Below the pieces are notes generated by a model. It was given only the letters and a program-made list of their open reading frames with translations, searched no databases and was not told where the DNA came from. Made by a program: the position numbers and the translations under genes. This document shows, piece by piece, positions 9,543 through 17,652 of a stretch of 64,000 bases of DNA (position 1 is its first letter; every line of letters starts with the position of its first letter). The stretch is from Citrobacter amalonaticus (GTDB lineage: Bacteria; Pseudomonadota; Gammaproteobacteria; Enterobacterales; Enterobacteriaceae). Where the stretch lies: the NCBI RefSeq assembly GCF_018323885.1, contig NZ_AP024585.1:2294001-2358000 (forward strand), in the 5' to 3' direction.

Positions 9543-9568
9543 TGCACCAAAACTGCACTACGCTGCAC
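9543..9568 (+). promoter_or_regulatory. Candidate NtrC enhancer: three TGCAC repeats
   Basis: TGCAC occurs at 9543, 9554 and 9564, i.e. at 10-11 bp spacing, about 75-100 bp upstream of the sigma-54-like promoter. NtrC sites are built from TGCAC/GTGCA half-sites; here the halves are direct and imperfectly palindromic, so the match is suggestive. The E. coli ddp operon is known to be nitrogen (Ntr) regulated. Confidence 0.45.
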
Positions 9569-9642
9569 AAATGTTGATCATAAGTTAACTAATACGGCAT
9601 TAATTTAACAATTAACGCCCGTCGCGGCGGCGTTTTCGAACA

Positions 9643-9658
9643 TGGCACGCGTCCTGCA
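9643..9658 (+). promoter_or_regulatory. Sigma-54 promoter of the ddp operon
   Basis: TGGCACG-CGTC-CTGCA: the GG (-24) and GC (-12) doublets are separated by exactly 10 nt and only one base departs from the TGGCACG-N4-TTGCA consensus. Transcription would begin near 9669, ~47 nt before the regulator ATG. Confidence 0.65.
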
Positions 9659-9715
9659 TTGTTAATTAACTAACAGTCAGTGGACATTTGACAGCCTGGT
9701 AACAGCGAGACGGTG

Positions 9716-10582
9716 ATGACAGCAAAACCTGAGTTACTGAACCGAATTGAACAGACCTTCAGCCTGCATACGCCGAGTGAAAAGCGGGTTGCCAGTTGGC
9801 TGTTGACCCACGTGGCGCAAATCCCGTTTGAAACCGCCGACAGCATTGGCAAAGCAACGGGCACCAGCGGGATTACCGTTGGGCGCTATCTGCGCAAAAT
9901 CGGCTATCGCAATCTGGAAGATGCTAAAGCCAGCCTGCGTGAACTGCCTTCTGTCCCCTATCAGCCCTGGGGAATGAACGAACGTCTGGACTCCTGGCAA
10001 CAACAGCAACAGTTGCCGGACCGCGCGCGGCAGTCGCTATCGCTGGAGATTGACGCGATCGCCCATGTTTATCAACTGGCGCAAGGGGACGCTTTCCAGC
10101 GTATTACCCGACAACTGGCGCAGGCGGAAGCGGTGTATGTCCTGGGGATCCAGTCGACGCGGGGGATCGCCAATGCCTTCTTCAGTCATCTCGAATATCT
10201 GCGTCCTCGGGTGAACTACTCCGAAGGGCTCTCCGGCAGTTGGGTGGAATCCCTCAACTCCGGATTTGAGAAACCGTATGTGGTGCTGACCGATACCCGC
10301 GCTTACTCCGCCATCGCCCGGCAGTACTGTCGCGTCGCCAGCGAGCGGCACATTCCGCTGGCGCTGATCACCGATGTCTGGTGTCCCTGGGCGCGGGATT
10401 ACCCCATTGATTTACTGCAGGTGAAAACGGACACCGGACATTTCTGGGATTCGCTGGCGCCGGTGAGCTGCCTGTTCAACCTGCTGCTTTCCGGCGTGGC
10501 GGAACAACTGGGCGATTCACTTACCGGGCGGCTACAGACCAACCGCCAGTTACAACAAGAATTTGGTCAATTCGAACAATAA
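9716..10582 (+). CDS. MurR/RpiR-family regulator of the ddp operon
   Basis: 288-residue transcriptional regulator. N-terminal RpiR helix-turn-helix (residues ~1-75: SEKRVASWLLTHV, then TSGITVGRYLRKIGYRNLED) and a C-terminal SIS sugar-isomerase-like domain (~120-260: AVYVLGIQSTRGIANAF, VVLTDTRAYSAIARQYC). SIS domains of this family bind phosphosugars or cell-wall metabolites, fitting a sensor for D-Ala-D-Ala or a muropeptide product. GTG at 9713 is an equally possible start. It is the first gene behind the sigma-54 promoter and lies 14 bp before ddpX, so it is probably co-transcribed and autoregulatory. The E. coli K-12 ddp operon lacks this gene. Confidence 0.85.
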   Translation: MTAKPELLNRIEQTFSLHTPSEKRVASWLLTHVAQIPFETADSIGKATGTSGITVGRYLRKIGYRNLEDAKASLRELPSVPYQPWGMNERLDSWQQQQQLPDRARQSLSLEIDAIAHVYQLAQGDAFQRITRQLAQAEAVYVLGIQSTRGIANAFFSHLEYLRPRVNYSEGLSGSWVESLNSGFEKPYVVLTDTRAYSAIARQYCRVASERHIPLALITDVWCPWARDYPIDLLQVKTDTGHFWDSLAPVSCLFNLLLSGVAEQLGDSLTGRLQTNRQLQQEFGQFEQ

Positions 10583-10596
10583 ACAGGAAACGTGCT

Positions 10597-11184
10597 ATGT
10601 CTGAAACTCCGCAACTGGTCGATCTGTCGGTGATTTTTCCGACGCTGGATATCGACCTCAAATATGCGACCGCCGATAACCTGACCGGCGCGCCGATTTA
10701 TCGCGAATCGCGCTGCCTGCTGCACCAGGATGCGGTCACCGCGCTGGCGAAAAGCATCAGCATTGCGCAACTGGCGGGCCTTTCTCTGGTGGTGTATGAC
10801 GCCTATCGTCCGCAACAGGCACAGTCAATCCTGTGGGATGCCTGCCCCGATCCGCAGTACGTGGTCGATGTAGCCATCGGCTCGAACCACAGTCGCGGAA
10901 CGGCCATCGACGTCACGCTGAAAGACGCCAATGGCAAGATCCTCGATATGGGCGCGGGTTTTGATGAAATGCACGACCGTTCACATGCATATCACCCTTC
11001 TGTTCCTGCCGCTGCACAGCGTAACCGGTTGTTACTCAACGCCATTATGTTTGGCGGTGGCTTTGTCGGCATCAGCAGCGAGTGGTGGCATTTTGAGTTA
11101 CCCGCCGCGAGTCGCTATCCGCTGCTGGAAGACTGTATTGCCTGTTTTCCCGTTACAACCACAACAACACACACCTCTTTTTGA
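10597..11184 (+). CDS. ddpX: D-alanyl-D-alanine dipeptidase
   Basis: VanX-type zinc dipeptidase that splits D-Ala-D-Ala to D-alanine for use as carbon or nitrogen source. 195 residues (E. coli 193). Zinc ligands of the peptidase M15D family are visible: SNHSRGTAIDV (His and Asp) and SSEWWHFEL (His, with catalytic Glu). No signal peptide, so it should act in the cytosol on dipeptide imported by DdpABCDF. AGGAAA precedes the ATG; ddpA follows after 15 bp. Confidence 0.95.
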   Translation: MSETPQLVDLSVIFPTLDIDLKYATADNLTGAPIYRESRCLLHQDAVTALAKSISIAQLAGLSLVVYDAYRPQQAQSILWDACPDPQYVVDVAIGSNHSRGTAIDVTLKDANGKILDMGAGFDEMHDRSHAYHPSVPAAAQRNRLLLNAIMFGGGFVGISSEWWHFELPAASRYPLLEDCIACFPVTTTTTHTSF

Positions 11185-11199
11185 TTCCGGAGCGTCGTC

Positions 11200-12750
11200 A
11201 TGAAAGTAACTTCGTTGTTTCGTCCCGCGTTGATTGCCGTTTCCCTGGCGATGGCCCTGCCTGCGGTCCAGGCTGCCGTCCCGAAAGACATGCTGGTGAT
11301 CGGTAAAGCCGCTGATCCGCAAACCCTTGATCCGGCGGTGACTATCGATAATAACGACTGGACGGTGACCTACCCGTCCTATCAGCGTCTGGTGAAGTAC
11401 AAAACCGAAGGCGATAAAGGCTCAACCGAGGTGGAGGGTGACCTGGCAAGCGGCTGGAAAGCCTCTGATGACCAGAAAGAGTGGACTTTTACGCTTAACG
11501 ATCAGGCCAAATTTGCCGATGGTTCCCCCGTCACCGCTGAGGCGGTGAAACAGTCCTTCGAACGCCTGCTGAAAATCAGCCAGGGGCCGGCAGAAGCGTT
11601 TCCTAAAGATCTCAAGGTAGACGCGGTCGATGCGCACACGGTGAAATTTACCCTCAGTCAACCGTTCGCCCCGTTCCTTTACACGCTGGCCAATGACGGC
11701 GCGTCCATCATCAACCCGGCGGTGCTTAAAGCGCATGCCGCAGATGACGCCCGTGGTTTTCTGGCGCAAAACACCGCAGGTTCCGGGCCGTTTATGCTGA
11801 AAAGCTGGCAGAAAGGCCAACAGCTGGTGTTGGTCCCGAACCCGCATTACGCCGGTCCAAAACCGAACTTTAAACGCGTATCGGTGAAAATTATCGGCGA
11901 GAGCGCGTCGCGTCGTCTGCAACTGTCGCGCGGCGATATCGACATCGCGGATGCCCTGCCGGTGGATCAGCTTAACGCGTTAAAACAGGAAGGCAAAGTT
12001 GCCGTAGCTGACTATCCGTCACTGCGCGTGACCTATCTCTATCTGAACAACAGCAAAGCACCGCTGAATCAGGCGGATCTGCGCCGGGCGATTTCCTGGT
12101 CCACCGACTATCAGGGAATGGTGAAAGGGATCCTCAGCGGCAACGGCAAACAGATGCGCGGGCCGATCCCGGAAGGCATGTGGGGTTACGACGCCTCTGC
12201 GTTGCAATACAACTTTGATGAAGCCAAAGCGAAAGCGGAATGGGAAAAAGTTGCCAGCAAACCCACCAGCCTGAGCTTCCTCTATTCCGACAACGATCCG
12301 AACTGGGAGCCGATCGCCCTTGCCACTCAGGCCAGCCTCAGCAAACTGGGAATTACCGTCAAGCTGGAGAAACTGGCGAACGCCACTATGCGTGACCGTG
12401 TAGGCAAAGGTGATTATGACATCGCCATCGGCAACTGGAGCCCGGATTTCGCTGACCCCTATATGTTCATGAACTACTGGTTCGAGTCTGACAAGAAAGG
12501 ACTACCCGGTAACCGCTCGTTCTATGAAAACGCCGATGTCGACAAGCTGTTGCGCAGTGCGCTAAGCACCACCGACCAGACCGCCAGAACCAAGGACTAC
12601 CAGCAGGCGCAGAAAATCGTCATTGATGAAGCGGCCTACGTCTACCTGTTCCAGAAGAACTACCAGTTAGCGATGAACAAAGAGGTCAAAGGCTTCGTGT
12701 TCAACCCGATGCTCGAACAGGTCTTTAATATCGGCACCATGAGCAAATAA
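11200..12750 (+). CDS. ddpA: D-Ala-D-Ala ABC transporter, periplasmic binding protein
   Basis: 516 residues, identical in length to E. coli DdpA. Sec signal peptide at 1-25 (LIAVSLAMALPAVQA), then an SBP family 5 (dipeptide/oligopeptide) domain: GKAADPQTLDPAVTIDNND at the start, AGSGPFMLKSWQKGQ, and SPDFADPYMFMNYWFES near the ligand pocket. It delivers D-Ala-D-Ala, released during peptidoglycan turnover, to the DdpBC permease. Second structural gene of the operon; a 44-bp gap to ddpB contains a small GC-rich dyad (GCGGAGCC / GGCTCCGC) that could trim expression between the abundant binding protein and the permease. Confidence 0.95.
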   Translation: MKVTSLFRPALIAVSLAMALPAVQAAVPKDMLVIGKAADPQTLDPAVTIDNNDWTVTYPSYQRLVKYKTEGDKGSTEVEGDLASGWKASDDQKEWTFTLNDQAKFADGSPVTAEAVKQSFERLLKISQGPAEAFPKDLKVDAVDAHTVKFTLSQPFAPFLYTLANDGASIINPAVLKAHAADDARGFLAQNTAGSGPFMLKSWQKGQQLVLVPNPHYAGPKPNFKRVSVKIIGESASRRLQLSRGDIDIADALPVDQLNALKQEGKVAVADYPSLRVTYLYLNNSKAPLNQADLRRAISWSTDYQGMVKGILSGNGKQMRGPIPEGMWGYDASALQYNFDEAKAKAEWEKVASKPTSLSFLYSDNDPNWEPIALATQASLSKLGITVKLEKLANATMRDRVGKGDYDIAIGNWSPDFADPYMFMNYWFESDKKGLPGNRSFYENADVDKLLRSALSTTDQTARTKDYQQAQKIVIDEAAYVYLFQKNYQLAMNKEVKGFVFNPMLEQVFNIGTMSK

Positions 12751-12794
12751 GCCACGTTAATGCGGAGCCGTACAGGCTCCGCAAGGGGAAGCCA

Positions 12795-13817
12795 ATGACT
12801 TTCTGGAGCATTTTGCGCCAGCGCTGCTGGGGACTTGTCCTTGTGGTGGCCGGCGTTTGCGTCATCACCTTTATTATTTCGCACCTGATCCCCGGCGATC
12901 CGGCGCGCCTGCTGGCGGGCGACCGGGCAAGCGACGAAATTGTCGAAAACATTCGCCAACAGCTTGGGCTGAATCAACCGCTGTATGTGCAGTTCGCGCG
13001 CTACGTGAGCGATGTCTTCCACGGGGACTTAGGCATTTCCATTCGCACCGGGCGTCCGGTGATGGAAGAACTTCGCGTCTTTTTCCCGGCAACGCTGGAA
13101 CTGGCCTTTTGTTCACTGCTGCTGGCGCTGGTCATCGGTATTCCGTTGGGCATTCTTTCCGCCGTCTGGCGTAACCGCTGGCTGGATCACCTGGTACGTC
13201 TGATGGCAATCACCGGTATTTCGACGCCAGCCTTCTGGCTGGGGCTGGGCGTCATCGTGCTGTTTTACGGCCATCTGCAAATTTTGCCGGGTGGCGGACG
13301 ACTGGATGACTGGCTGGATCCGCCAACGCATGTCACCGGGTTTTATCTGATCGATGCCCTGCTGGAAGGCAACGGTGAGGTCTTTTTTAATGCCTTACAG
13401 CATCTGATTTTACCGTCGTTGACGCTGGCGTTTGTTCACCTGGGAATTGTGGCGCGGCAAATCCGCTCCGCGATGCTGGAACAGCTCAGCGAAGATTATA
13501 TCCGCACGGCGAAAGCCAGCGGTCTTCCCGGCTGGTACATCGTGCTGTGTTATGCGCTACCCAACGCGTTGATCCCGTCAATTACCGTGCTTGGACTGGC
13601 GTTGGGCGATCTGTTGTATGGCGCGGTACTGACCGAAACCGTCTTTGCCTGGCCCGGAATGGGCGCCTGGGTGGTGACCTCTATTCAGGCGCTCGATTTC
13701 CCGGCTGTGATGGGCTTCGCCGTGGTGGTCTCTTTTGCCTATGTACTGGTCAATCTGGTGGTGGATCTGCTCTATCTGTGGGTGGACCCGCGCATTGGGC
13801 GTGGAGGTGCTGAATGA
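12795..13817 (+). CDS. ddpB: D-Ala-D-Ala ABC transporter permease
   Basis: 340-residue inner-membrane permease of the DppB/OppB type. Six membrane segments are apparent, the first at ~10-30 (LVLVVAGVCVITFIISHLI). The N-terminal family motif GDPARLLAGDRAS and the cytoplasmic EAA loop (DYIRTAKASGLPGWYIVLCYALPNA) that docks with the ATPases are intact. AAGGGGAAGCC gives the SD. Overlaps ddpC by 4 bp, indicating translational coupling. Confidence 0.95.
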   Translation: MTFWSILRQRCWGLVLVVAGVCVITFIISHLIPGDPARLLAGDRASDEIVENIRQQLGLNQPLYVQFARYVSDVFHGDLGISIRTGRPVMEELRVFFPATLELAFCSLLLALVIGIPLGILSAVWRNRWLDHLVRLMAITGISTPAFWLGLGVIVLFYGHLQILPGGGRLDDWLDPPTHVTGFYLIDALLEGNGEVFFNALQHLILPSLTLAFVHLGIVARQIRSAMLEQLSEDYIRTAKASGLPGWYIVLCYALPNALIPSITVLGLALGDLLYGAVLTETVFAWPGMGAWVVTSIQALDFPAVMGFAVVVSFAYVLVNLVVDLLYLWVDPRIGRGGAE

Positions 13818-14701
13818 TGTTAACCGAAGAGACGCCGGTACGCGTGACGCGTCGGCGCATTGACTGGGCCAGACTGCTCTGGCTGATGAAAAGCAGTCCG
13901 CTGACGATGATTGGCGGTGTGATTATTGTCCTGATGCTGTTATTGATGGTGCTGTCGCCGTGGATTACGCCTTACGATCCGAATGCAATCGATTTAAGTG
14001 CGCGGCTGTTGCCGCCAACGGCGGCGCACTGGTTCGGAACCGATGAGGTTGGACGCGACCTGTTCAGCCGCGTGCTGGTGGGCAGCCAGCAGTCGATTGT
14101 CGCCGGGCTGGTGGTGGTCGGGATTGCGGGCGGTATTGGCTCACTGCTCGGCTGCCTGTCCGGCGTCATGGGCGGTCGCGCTGACGCCATCATCATGCGG
14201 ATGATGGATATTATGCTGTCGATCCCCTCGCTGGTGCTGACGATGGCGCTGGCCGCAGCGCTCGGGCCGAGTCTGTTTAACGCGATGCTGGCGATTGCCA
14301 TTGTACGTATTCCCTTTTACGTGCGTCTGGCGCGGGGGCAAACGCTGGTCGTGCGCCAGTTTACCTATGTTCAGGCCGCCCGCACGTATGGCGCTTCCCG
14401 CTGGCATTTGATTAGCTGGCACATCCTGCGTAACTCGTTGCCGCCGCTGATTGTGCAGGCATCGCTGGATATTGGCAGCGCCATTCTGATGGCGGCCACG
14501 CTGGGCTTTATCGGGCTTGGCGCTCAGCAACCGAGCGCCGAATGGGGCGCGATGGTCGCGATTGGTCGTAATTACGTTCTCGATCAGTGGTGGTATTGCG
14601 CTTTCCCTGGCGCCGCCATCCTGATCACGGCCGTCGGTTTTAACCTGTTCGGTGATGGGATCCGTGATTTATTGGATCCGAAAGCAGGAGGAAAACAGTA
14701 A
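13814..14701 (+). CDS. ddpC: D-Ala-D-Ala ABC transporter permease
   Basis: 295-residue DppC/OppC-type inner-membrane permease, partner of DdpB. A charged N-terminus precedes TM1 (~28-50), then the family block HWFGTDEVGRDLFSRVLVGS and an EAA loop (YVQAARTYGASRWHLISWHI). Start overlaps the end of ddpB (ATGATG) and its stop overlaps the ddpD start by one base (TAATG), so ddpB, ddpC and ddpD are tightly coupled. Confidence 0.95.
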   Translation: MMLTEETPVRVTRRRIDWARLLWLMKSSPLTMIGGVIIVLMLLLMVLSPWITPYDPNAIDLSARLLPPTAAHWFGTDEVGRDLFSRVLVGSQQSIVAGLVVVGIAGGIGSLLGCLSGVMGGRADAIIMRMMDIMLSIPSLVLTMALAAALGPSLFNAMLAIAIVRIPFYVRLARGQTLVVRQFTYVQAARTYGASRWHLISWHILRNSLPPLIVQASLDIGSAILMAATLGFIGLGAQQPSAEWGAMVAIGRNYVLDQWWYCAFPGAAILITAVGFNLFGDGIRDLLDPKAGGKQ

Positions 14702-15687
14702 TGACTCAACCGGTGCTGGAAATAGACGATTTACACTTGAGTTTTCCGGGATACAAGGCCGACGTTCACGCCCTGAGCCATGTGTCGCTGCGCATTCAAC
14801 GCGGCGAGATTGTTGGCGTGGTGGGTGAATCGGGTTCAGGGAAGTCAGTCACCGCAATGCTCACCATGCGCCTGCTGCCGGAAGGCAGCTACCGCATTCA
14901 TCAGGGGCGCGTCTCGCTACTGGGCGAAGATGTGCTGAACGCCAGCGAGAAACAAATGCGTCAATGGCGCGGCGCGCGCGTGGCGATGATCTTCCAGGAG
15001 CCGATGACGGCCCTCAACCCGACGCGACGTATCGGCCAGCAGATGGTGGAAGTGATTCGCCATCATCAGACGGTGAGCCGTGCGCAGGCCAGGGAAAAGG
15101 CGATTACCCTGCTGGAGGAGATGCAGATCCCCGACGCCGCCGGCGTGATGAGCCGCTTTCCGTTTGAGCTTTCAGGCGGCATGCGTCAGCGGGTAATGAT
15201 CGCCCTTGCCTTCTCCTGCGAACCGGCGCTGATCATCGCTGATGAACCTACCACTGCGCTGGATGTCACCGTACAGTTGCAGGTGCTGCGCCTGCTGAAA
15301 CACAAGGCCCGCGCCAGCGGTACGGCCGTGCTGTTTATCAGTCATGACATGGCGGTGGTATCGCAACTGTGCGATCGACTGTACGTGATGTATGCCGGCA
15401 GCGTGATTGAAAGTGGTCAGACCGATGCCGTGATCCACCATCCTACCCATCCCTATTCGATTGGCCTGCTGAAATGCGCTCCGGAGCAGGGAGAAGCACG
15501 CCAGCCGCTGCCGGCGATCCCTGGCACCGTACCGGATCTCACCCGTCTGCCGCGCGGCTGCGCGTTCCGGGATCGCTGCTTTGCCGCGGGCCCGCTTTGT
15601 GAAACGGTACCCGCGATGAGCCCACATGGCGCTGGCAACCAGCACTCGGCCTGCTGGTATCCTCATCTGGAGAATCCTCATGTCTGA
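14701..15687 (+). CDS. ddpD: D-Ala-D-Ala ABC transporter ATP-binding protein
   Basis: 328-residue DppD/OppD-type ATPase. Walker A GESGSGKS (~41-48), signature LSGGMRQRV (~158), Walker B LIIADEPTTALD, H-loop ISHDMAVV. The C-terminal oligopeptide-transporter domain has the Cys-rich segment (GCAFRDRCFAAGPLC) that holds a [4Fe-4S] cluster in this family. Energises import together with DdpF, whose start overlaps by 8 bp. Confidence 0.95.
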   Translation: MTQPVLEIDDLHLSFPGYKADVHALSHVSLRIQRGEIVGVVGESGSGKSVTAMLTMRLLPEGSYRIHQGRVSLLGEDVLNASEKQMRQWRGARVAMIFQEPMTALNPTRRIGQQMVEVIRHHQTVSRAQAREKAITLLEEMQIPDAAGVMSRFPFELSGGMRQRVMIALAFSCEPALIIADEPTTALDVTVQLQVLRLLKHKARASGTAVLFISHDMAVVSQLCDRLYVMYAGSVIESGQTDAVIHHPTHPYSIGLLKCAPEQGEARQPLPAIPGTVPDLTRLPRGCAFRDRCFAAGPLCETVPAMSPHGAGNQHSACWYPHLENPHV

Positions 15688-16603
15688 AACGTTACTGGCT
15701 TTACACGATGTGCACGTCAATTTCCCGGCGAAGAAAAACTGGCTGGGACGGGTCACCGAACGCGTGCATGCGCTCAACGGCATGGATTTACAGATCCGCC
15801 GGGGCGAAACGCTGGGGATTGTCGGTGAATCCGGCTGTGGGAAAAGCACACTGGCACAGTTGCTTATGGGAATGCTAAAGCCCAGCCAGGGGCAGTATCA
15901 ACAGGATTCATCGTCGACCGAAATGCAGATGGTATTTCAGGACCCGCTCTCCTCACTGGATCCACGTCTGCCAGTGTGGCGAATTATCACCGAACCGGTG
16001 TGGATTCAAACACGCAGCAGTGAACGGGAGCGACGGGCGCTGGCGGCAACCTTAGCCAGCCAGGTCGGGATACGTCCGGAATATCTCGATCGTCTGCCGC
16101 ACGCTTTCTCTGGCGGACAGCGCCAGCGTATCGCGATTGCCCGAGCACTGTCGTCAGAACCGGATGTGATCGTGCTGGATGAGCCGACCTCCGCGCTGGA
16201 TATTTCCGTCCAGGCGCAGATCCTGAATCTGCTGGTTGCGTTGCAGGCCAGTCGCAATCTGACCTACATTCTGATCTCACATAATGTCTCGGTTGTACGC
16301 CATATGAGCGACCGGGTGGCAGTGATGTACCTCGGGCAAATCGTCGAACTCGGCGATACCGCGCAGGTGCTCTCCACCCCGGCACATCCTTATACCCGTC
16401 TGCTGCTGGATTCCGTGCCAAAAACCGGCGTGCCGTTGGCTGAAGAACGGGTAATTCGCAAAACGGAATTACCTGGCAACCGGGTACTGCCGACGGGCTG
16501 TTTTTTTCGCGACCGGTGCCCGTTGGCGACCCACGGCTGCGAAACTCGACAGGCGCTGCGCAGGCTTGATGCGGGAACTGACGTACGTTGTTGGCGTGCC
16601 TGA
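15680..16603 (+). CDS. ddpF: D-Ala-D-Ala ABC transporter ATP-binding protein
   Basis: 307-residue DppF/OppF-type ATPase, last gene of the operon. The start MSETLLAL has GGAGAAT upstream and agrees with the E. coli protein; a longer in-frame start 54 bp upstream is inside ddpD and was rejected. Walker A GESGCGKST, signature FSGGQRQRI, Walker B VIVLDEPTSALD, H-loop ISHNVSVV, and the Cys-containing tail (GCFFRDRCPLATHGC) are all present. Forms a heterodimer with DdpD. Confidence 0.95.
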   Translation: MSETLLALHDVHVNFPAKKNWLGRVTERVHALNGMDLQIRRGETLGIVGESGCGKSTLAQLLMGMLKPSQGQYQQDSSSTEMQMVFQDPLSSLDPRLPVWRIITEPVWIQTRSSERERRALAATLASQVGIRPEYLDRLPHAFSGGQRQRIAIARALSSEPDVIVLDEPTSALDISVQAQILNLLVALQASRNLTYILISHNVSVVRHMSDRVAVMYLGQIVELGDTAQVLSTPAHPYTRLLLDSVPKTGVPLAEERVIRKTELPGNRVLPTGCFFRDRCPLATHGCETRQALRRLDAGTDVRCWRA

Positions 16604-16641
16604 TAATGCCCGGGAATCGTAGGCCGAATTCAACGTATTTA

Positions 16642-16669
16642 TGCCCGGTCAGCATCGCGCGACCGGGCA
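16642..16669. terminator. ddp/osmC convergent hairpin
   Basis: TGCCCGGTC-(10)-GACCGGGCA is a 9-bp stem, extendable to GCCCGGTC/AGC pairs, between the convergent ddpF and osmC genes. There is no T-run, so it is REP-like and may protect or stall transcripts from both sides. Confidence 0.5.
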
Positions 16670-16678
16670 ATACTGCCG

Positions 16679-17110
16679 TTACGACTTCAGTTGATAATCG
16701 AGGGTGATTTCAGCTTTCAGCACCTGCGACACCGGGCAGCCGGCTTTCGCTTTCTGAATAATACCGTCGAAGGTGGCGACATCGATTCCCGGCACGTTCA
16801 CTTCGCTGTGCAGCGCGATTTTGGTAATCGCAAAACCGGCATCAACTTTGTCCAGCGACACGTCAGCCGTGGTGTCGATAGCCTCCGGCGTAAAGCCCGC
16901 CTCACCAAGCATCAATGAAAGCGCCATAGAGAAACAGGCAGCATGCGCTGCGCCGATCAACTCTTCCGGATTGGTGCCTTTCGCCCCTTCAAAACGGGTA
17001 TTGAAACCATAAGGCTGCTGGTTCAGCACGCCGCTTTCCGTCGAAACGGTGCCTTTTCCGCGTTTGATGTCGCCTTCCCAGTGTGCCTGACCTTTCTTAT
17101 GGATTGTCAT
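16679..17110 (-). CDS. osmC: Organic hydroperoxide peroxidase OsmC
   Basis: Osmotically inducible thiol peroxidase that reduces organic hydroperoxides. 143 residues, the E. coli length and nearly identical to it. The two redox Cys occur in AHAACFSMAL and KAGCPVSQV. AAGGAGCGA precedes the ATG. In E. coli it is RpoS/RcsB controlled; the neighbouring bdm gene of E. coli is missing here, leaving ~230 bp between osmC and the divergent sra. Confidence 0.96.
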   Translation of the reverse strand: MTIHKKGQAHWEGDIKRGKGTVSTESGVLNQQPYGFNTRFEGAKGTNPEELIGAAHAACFSMALSLMLGEAGFTPEAIDTTADVSLDKVDAGFAITKIALHSEVNVPGIDVATFDGIIQKAKAGCPVSQVLKAEITLDYQLKS

Positions 17111-17337
17111 CGTTCGCTCCTTATTGTCGTCGGGATAACAAGTATAGGACGCTCACCCGATTTCGTGGCCGTTAGCAGAGACTTCTTAATTCCCTGCTTA
17201 CACATTGACCTTTCCGATTAAATGTCCGACTATCAATCAGGTCGGTATCCATCGGTACCGTCGACCTTAAGGGTTATATTTCGTCCGCAGTCATATGGAC
17301 TCATCCTTGAAACCAGTAACAGGATAAAGGAGTTAGA

Positions 17338-17481
17338 ATGAAATCGAACCGTCAGGCCCGTCATATTCTTGGACTGGACCATAAAATCTCCAATCAGCGC
17401 AAAGTGGTGACTGAAGGTGATAAATCCAGCGTGGTGAACAACCCTACCGGCAGAAAACGCCACGCAGACAGCAAAAAGTAA
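17338..17481 (+). CDS. sra: Stationary-phase-induced ribosome-associated protein (S22)
   Basis: A 47-codon gene: [16 protein letters not shown]..., highly basic and nearly identical to E. coli Sra (45 aa) except for the last few residues (RKRHADSKK). It associates with 30S subunits in stationary phase. AAGGAG lies 8 bp before the ATG. Followed by a strong intrinsic terminator at 17505. Too short to be seen in a long-ORF list but unmistakable in sequence. Confidence 0.95.
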   Translation: MKSNRQARHILGLDHKISNQRKVVTEGDKSSVVNNPTGRKRHADSKK

Positions 17482-17504
17482 CCGCACAGCCCGAATATGA
17501 CGAT

Positions 17505-17534
17505 AAACACCATCGCAAACGCGATGGTGTTTTT
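17505..17534 (+). terminator. sra terminator
   Basis: AAACACCATCGC-(4)-GCGATGGTGTTT followed by TT: a perfect 12-bp stem running into a T-run, 23 bp after the sra stop. Confidence 0.9.
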
Positions 17535-17652
17535 GCTTACAAAAGCCTTAATTCATGCACGATGCTTTATACTCTGTGCCCGATGCCCTGGCGGAATGGC
17601 AACATATTATAAAAAGTGCCAGGGACGGATATTCAAAAAAAGAGTGAGTGAC

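Noticed and set aside
17497..17652. N-terminal extension of MaeA by 52 codons
   Set aside because: Would begin inside the sra terminator; the start at 17653 gives the exact E. coli length.
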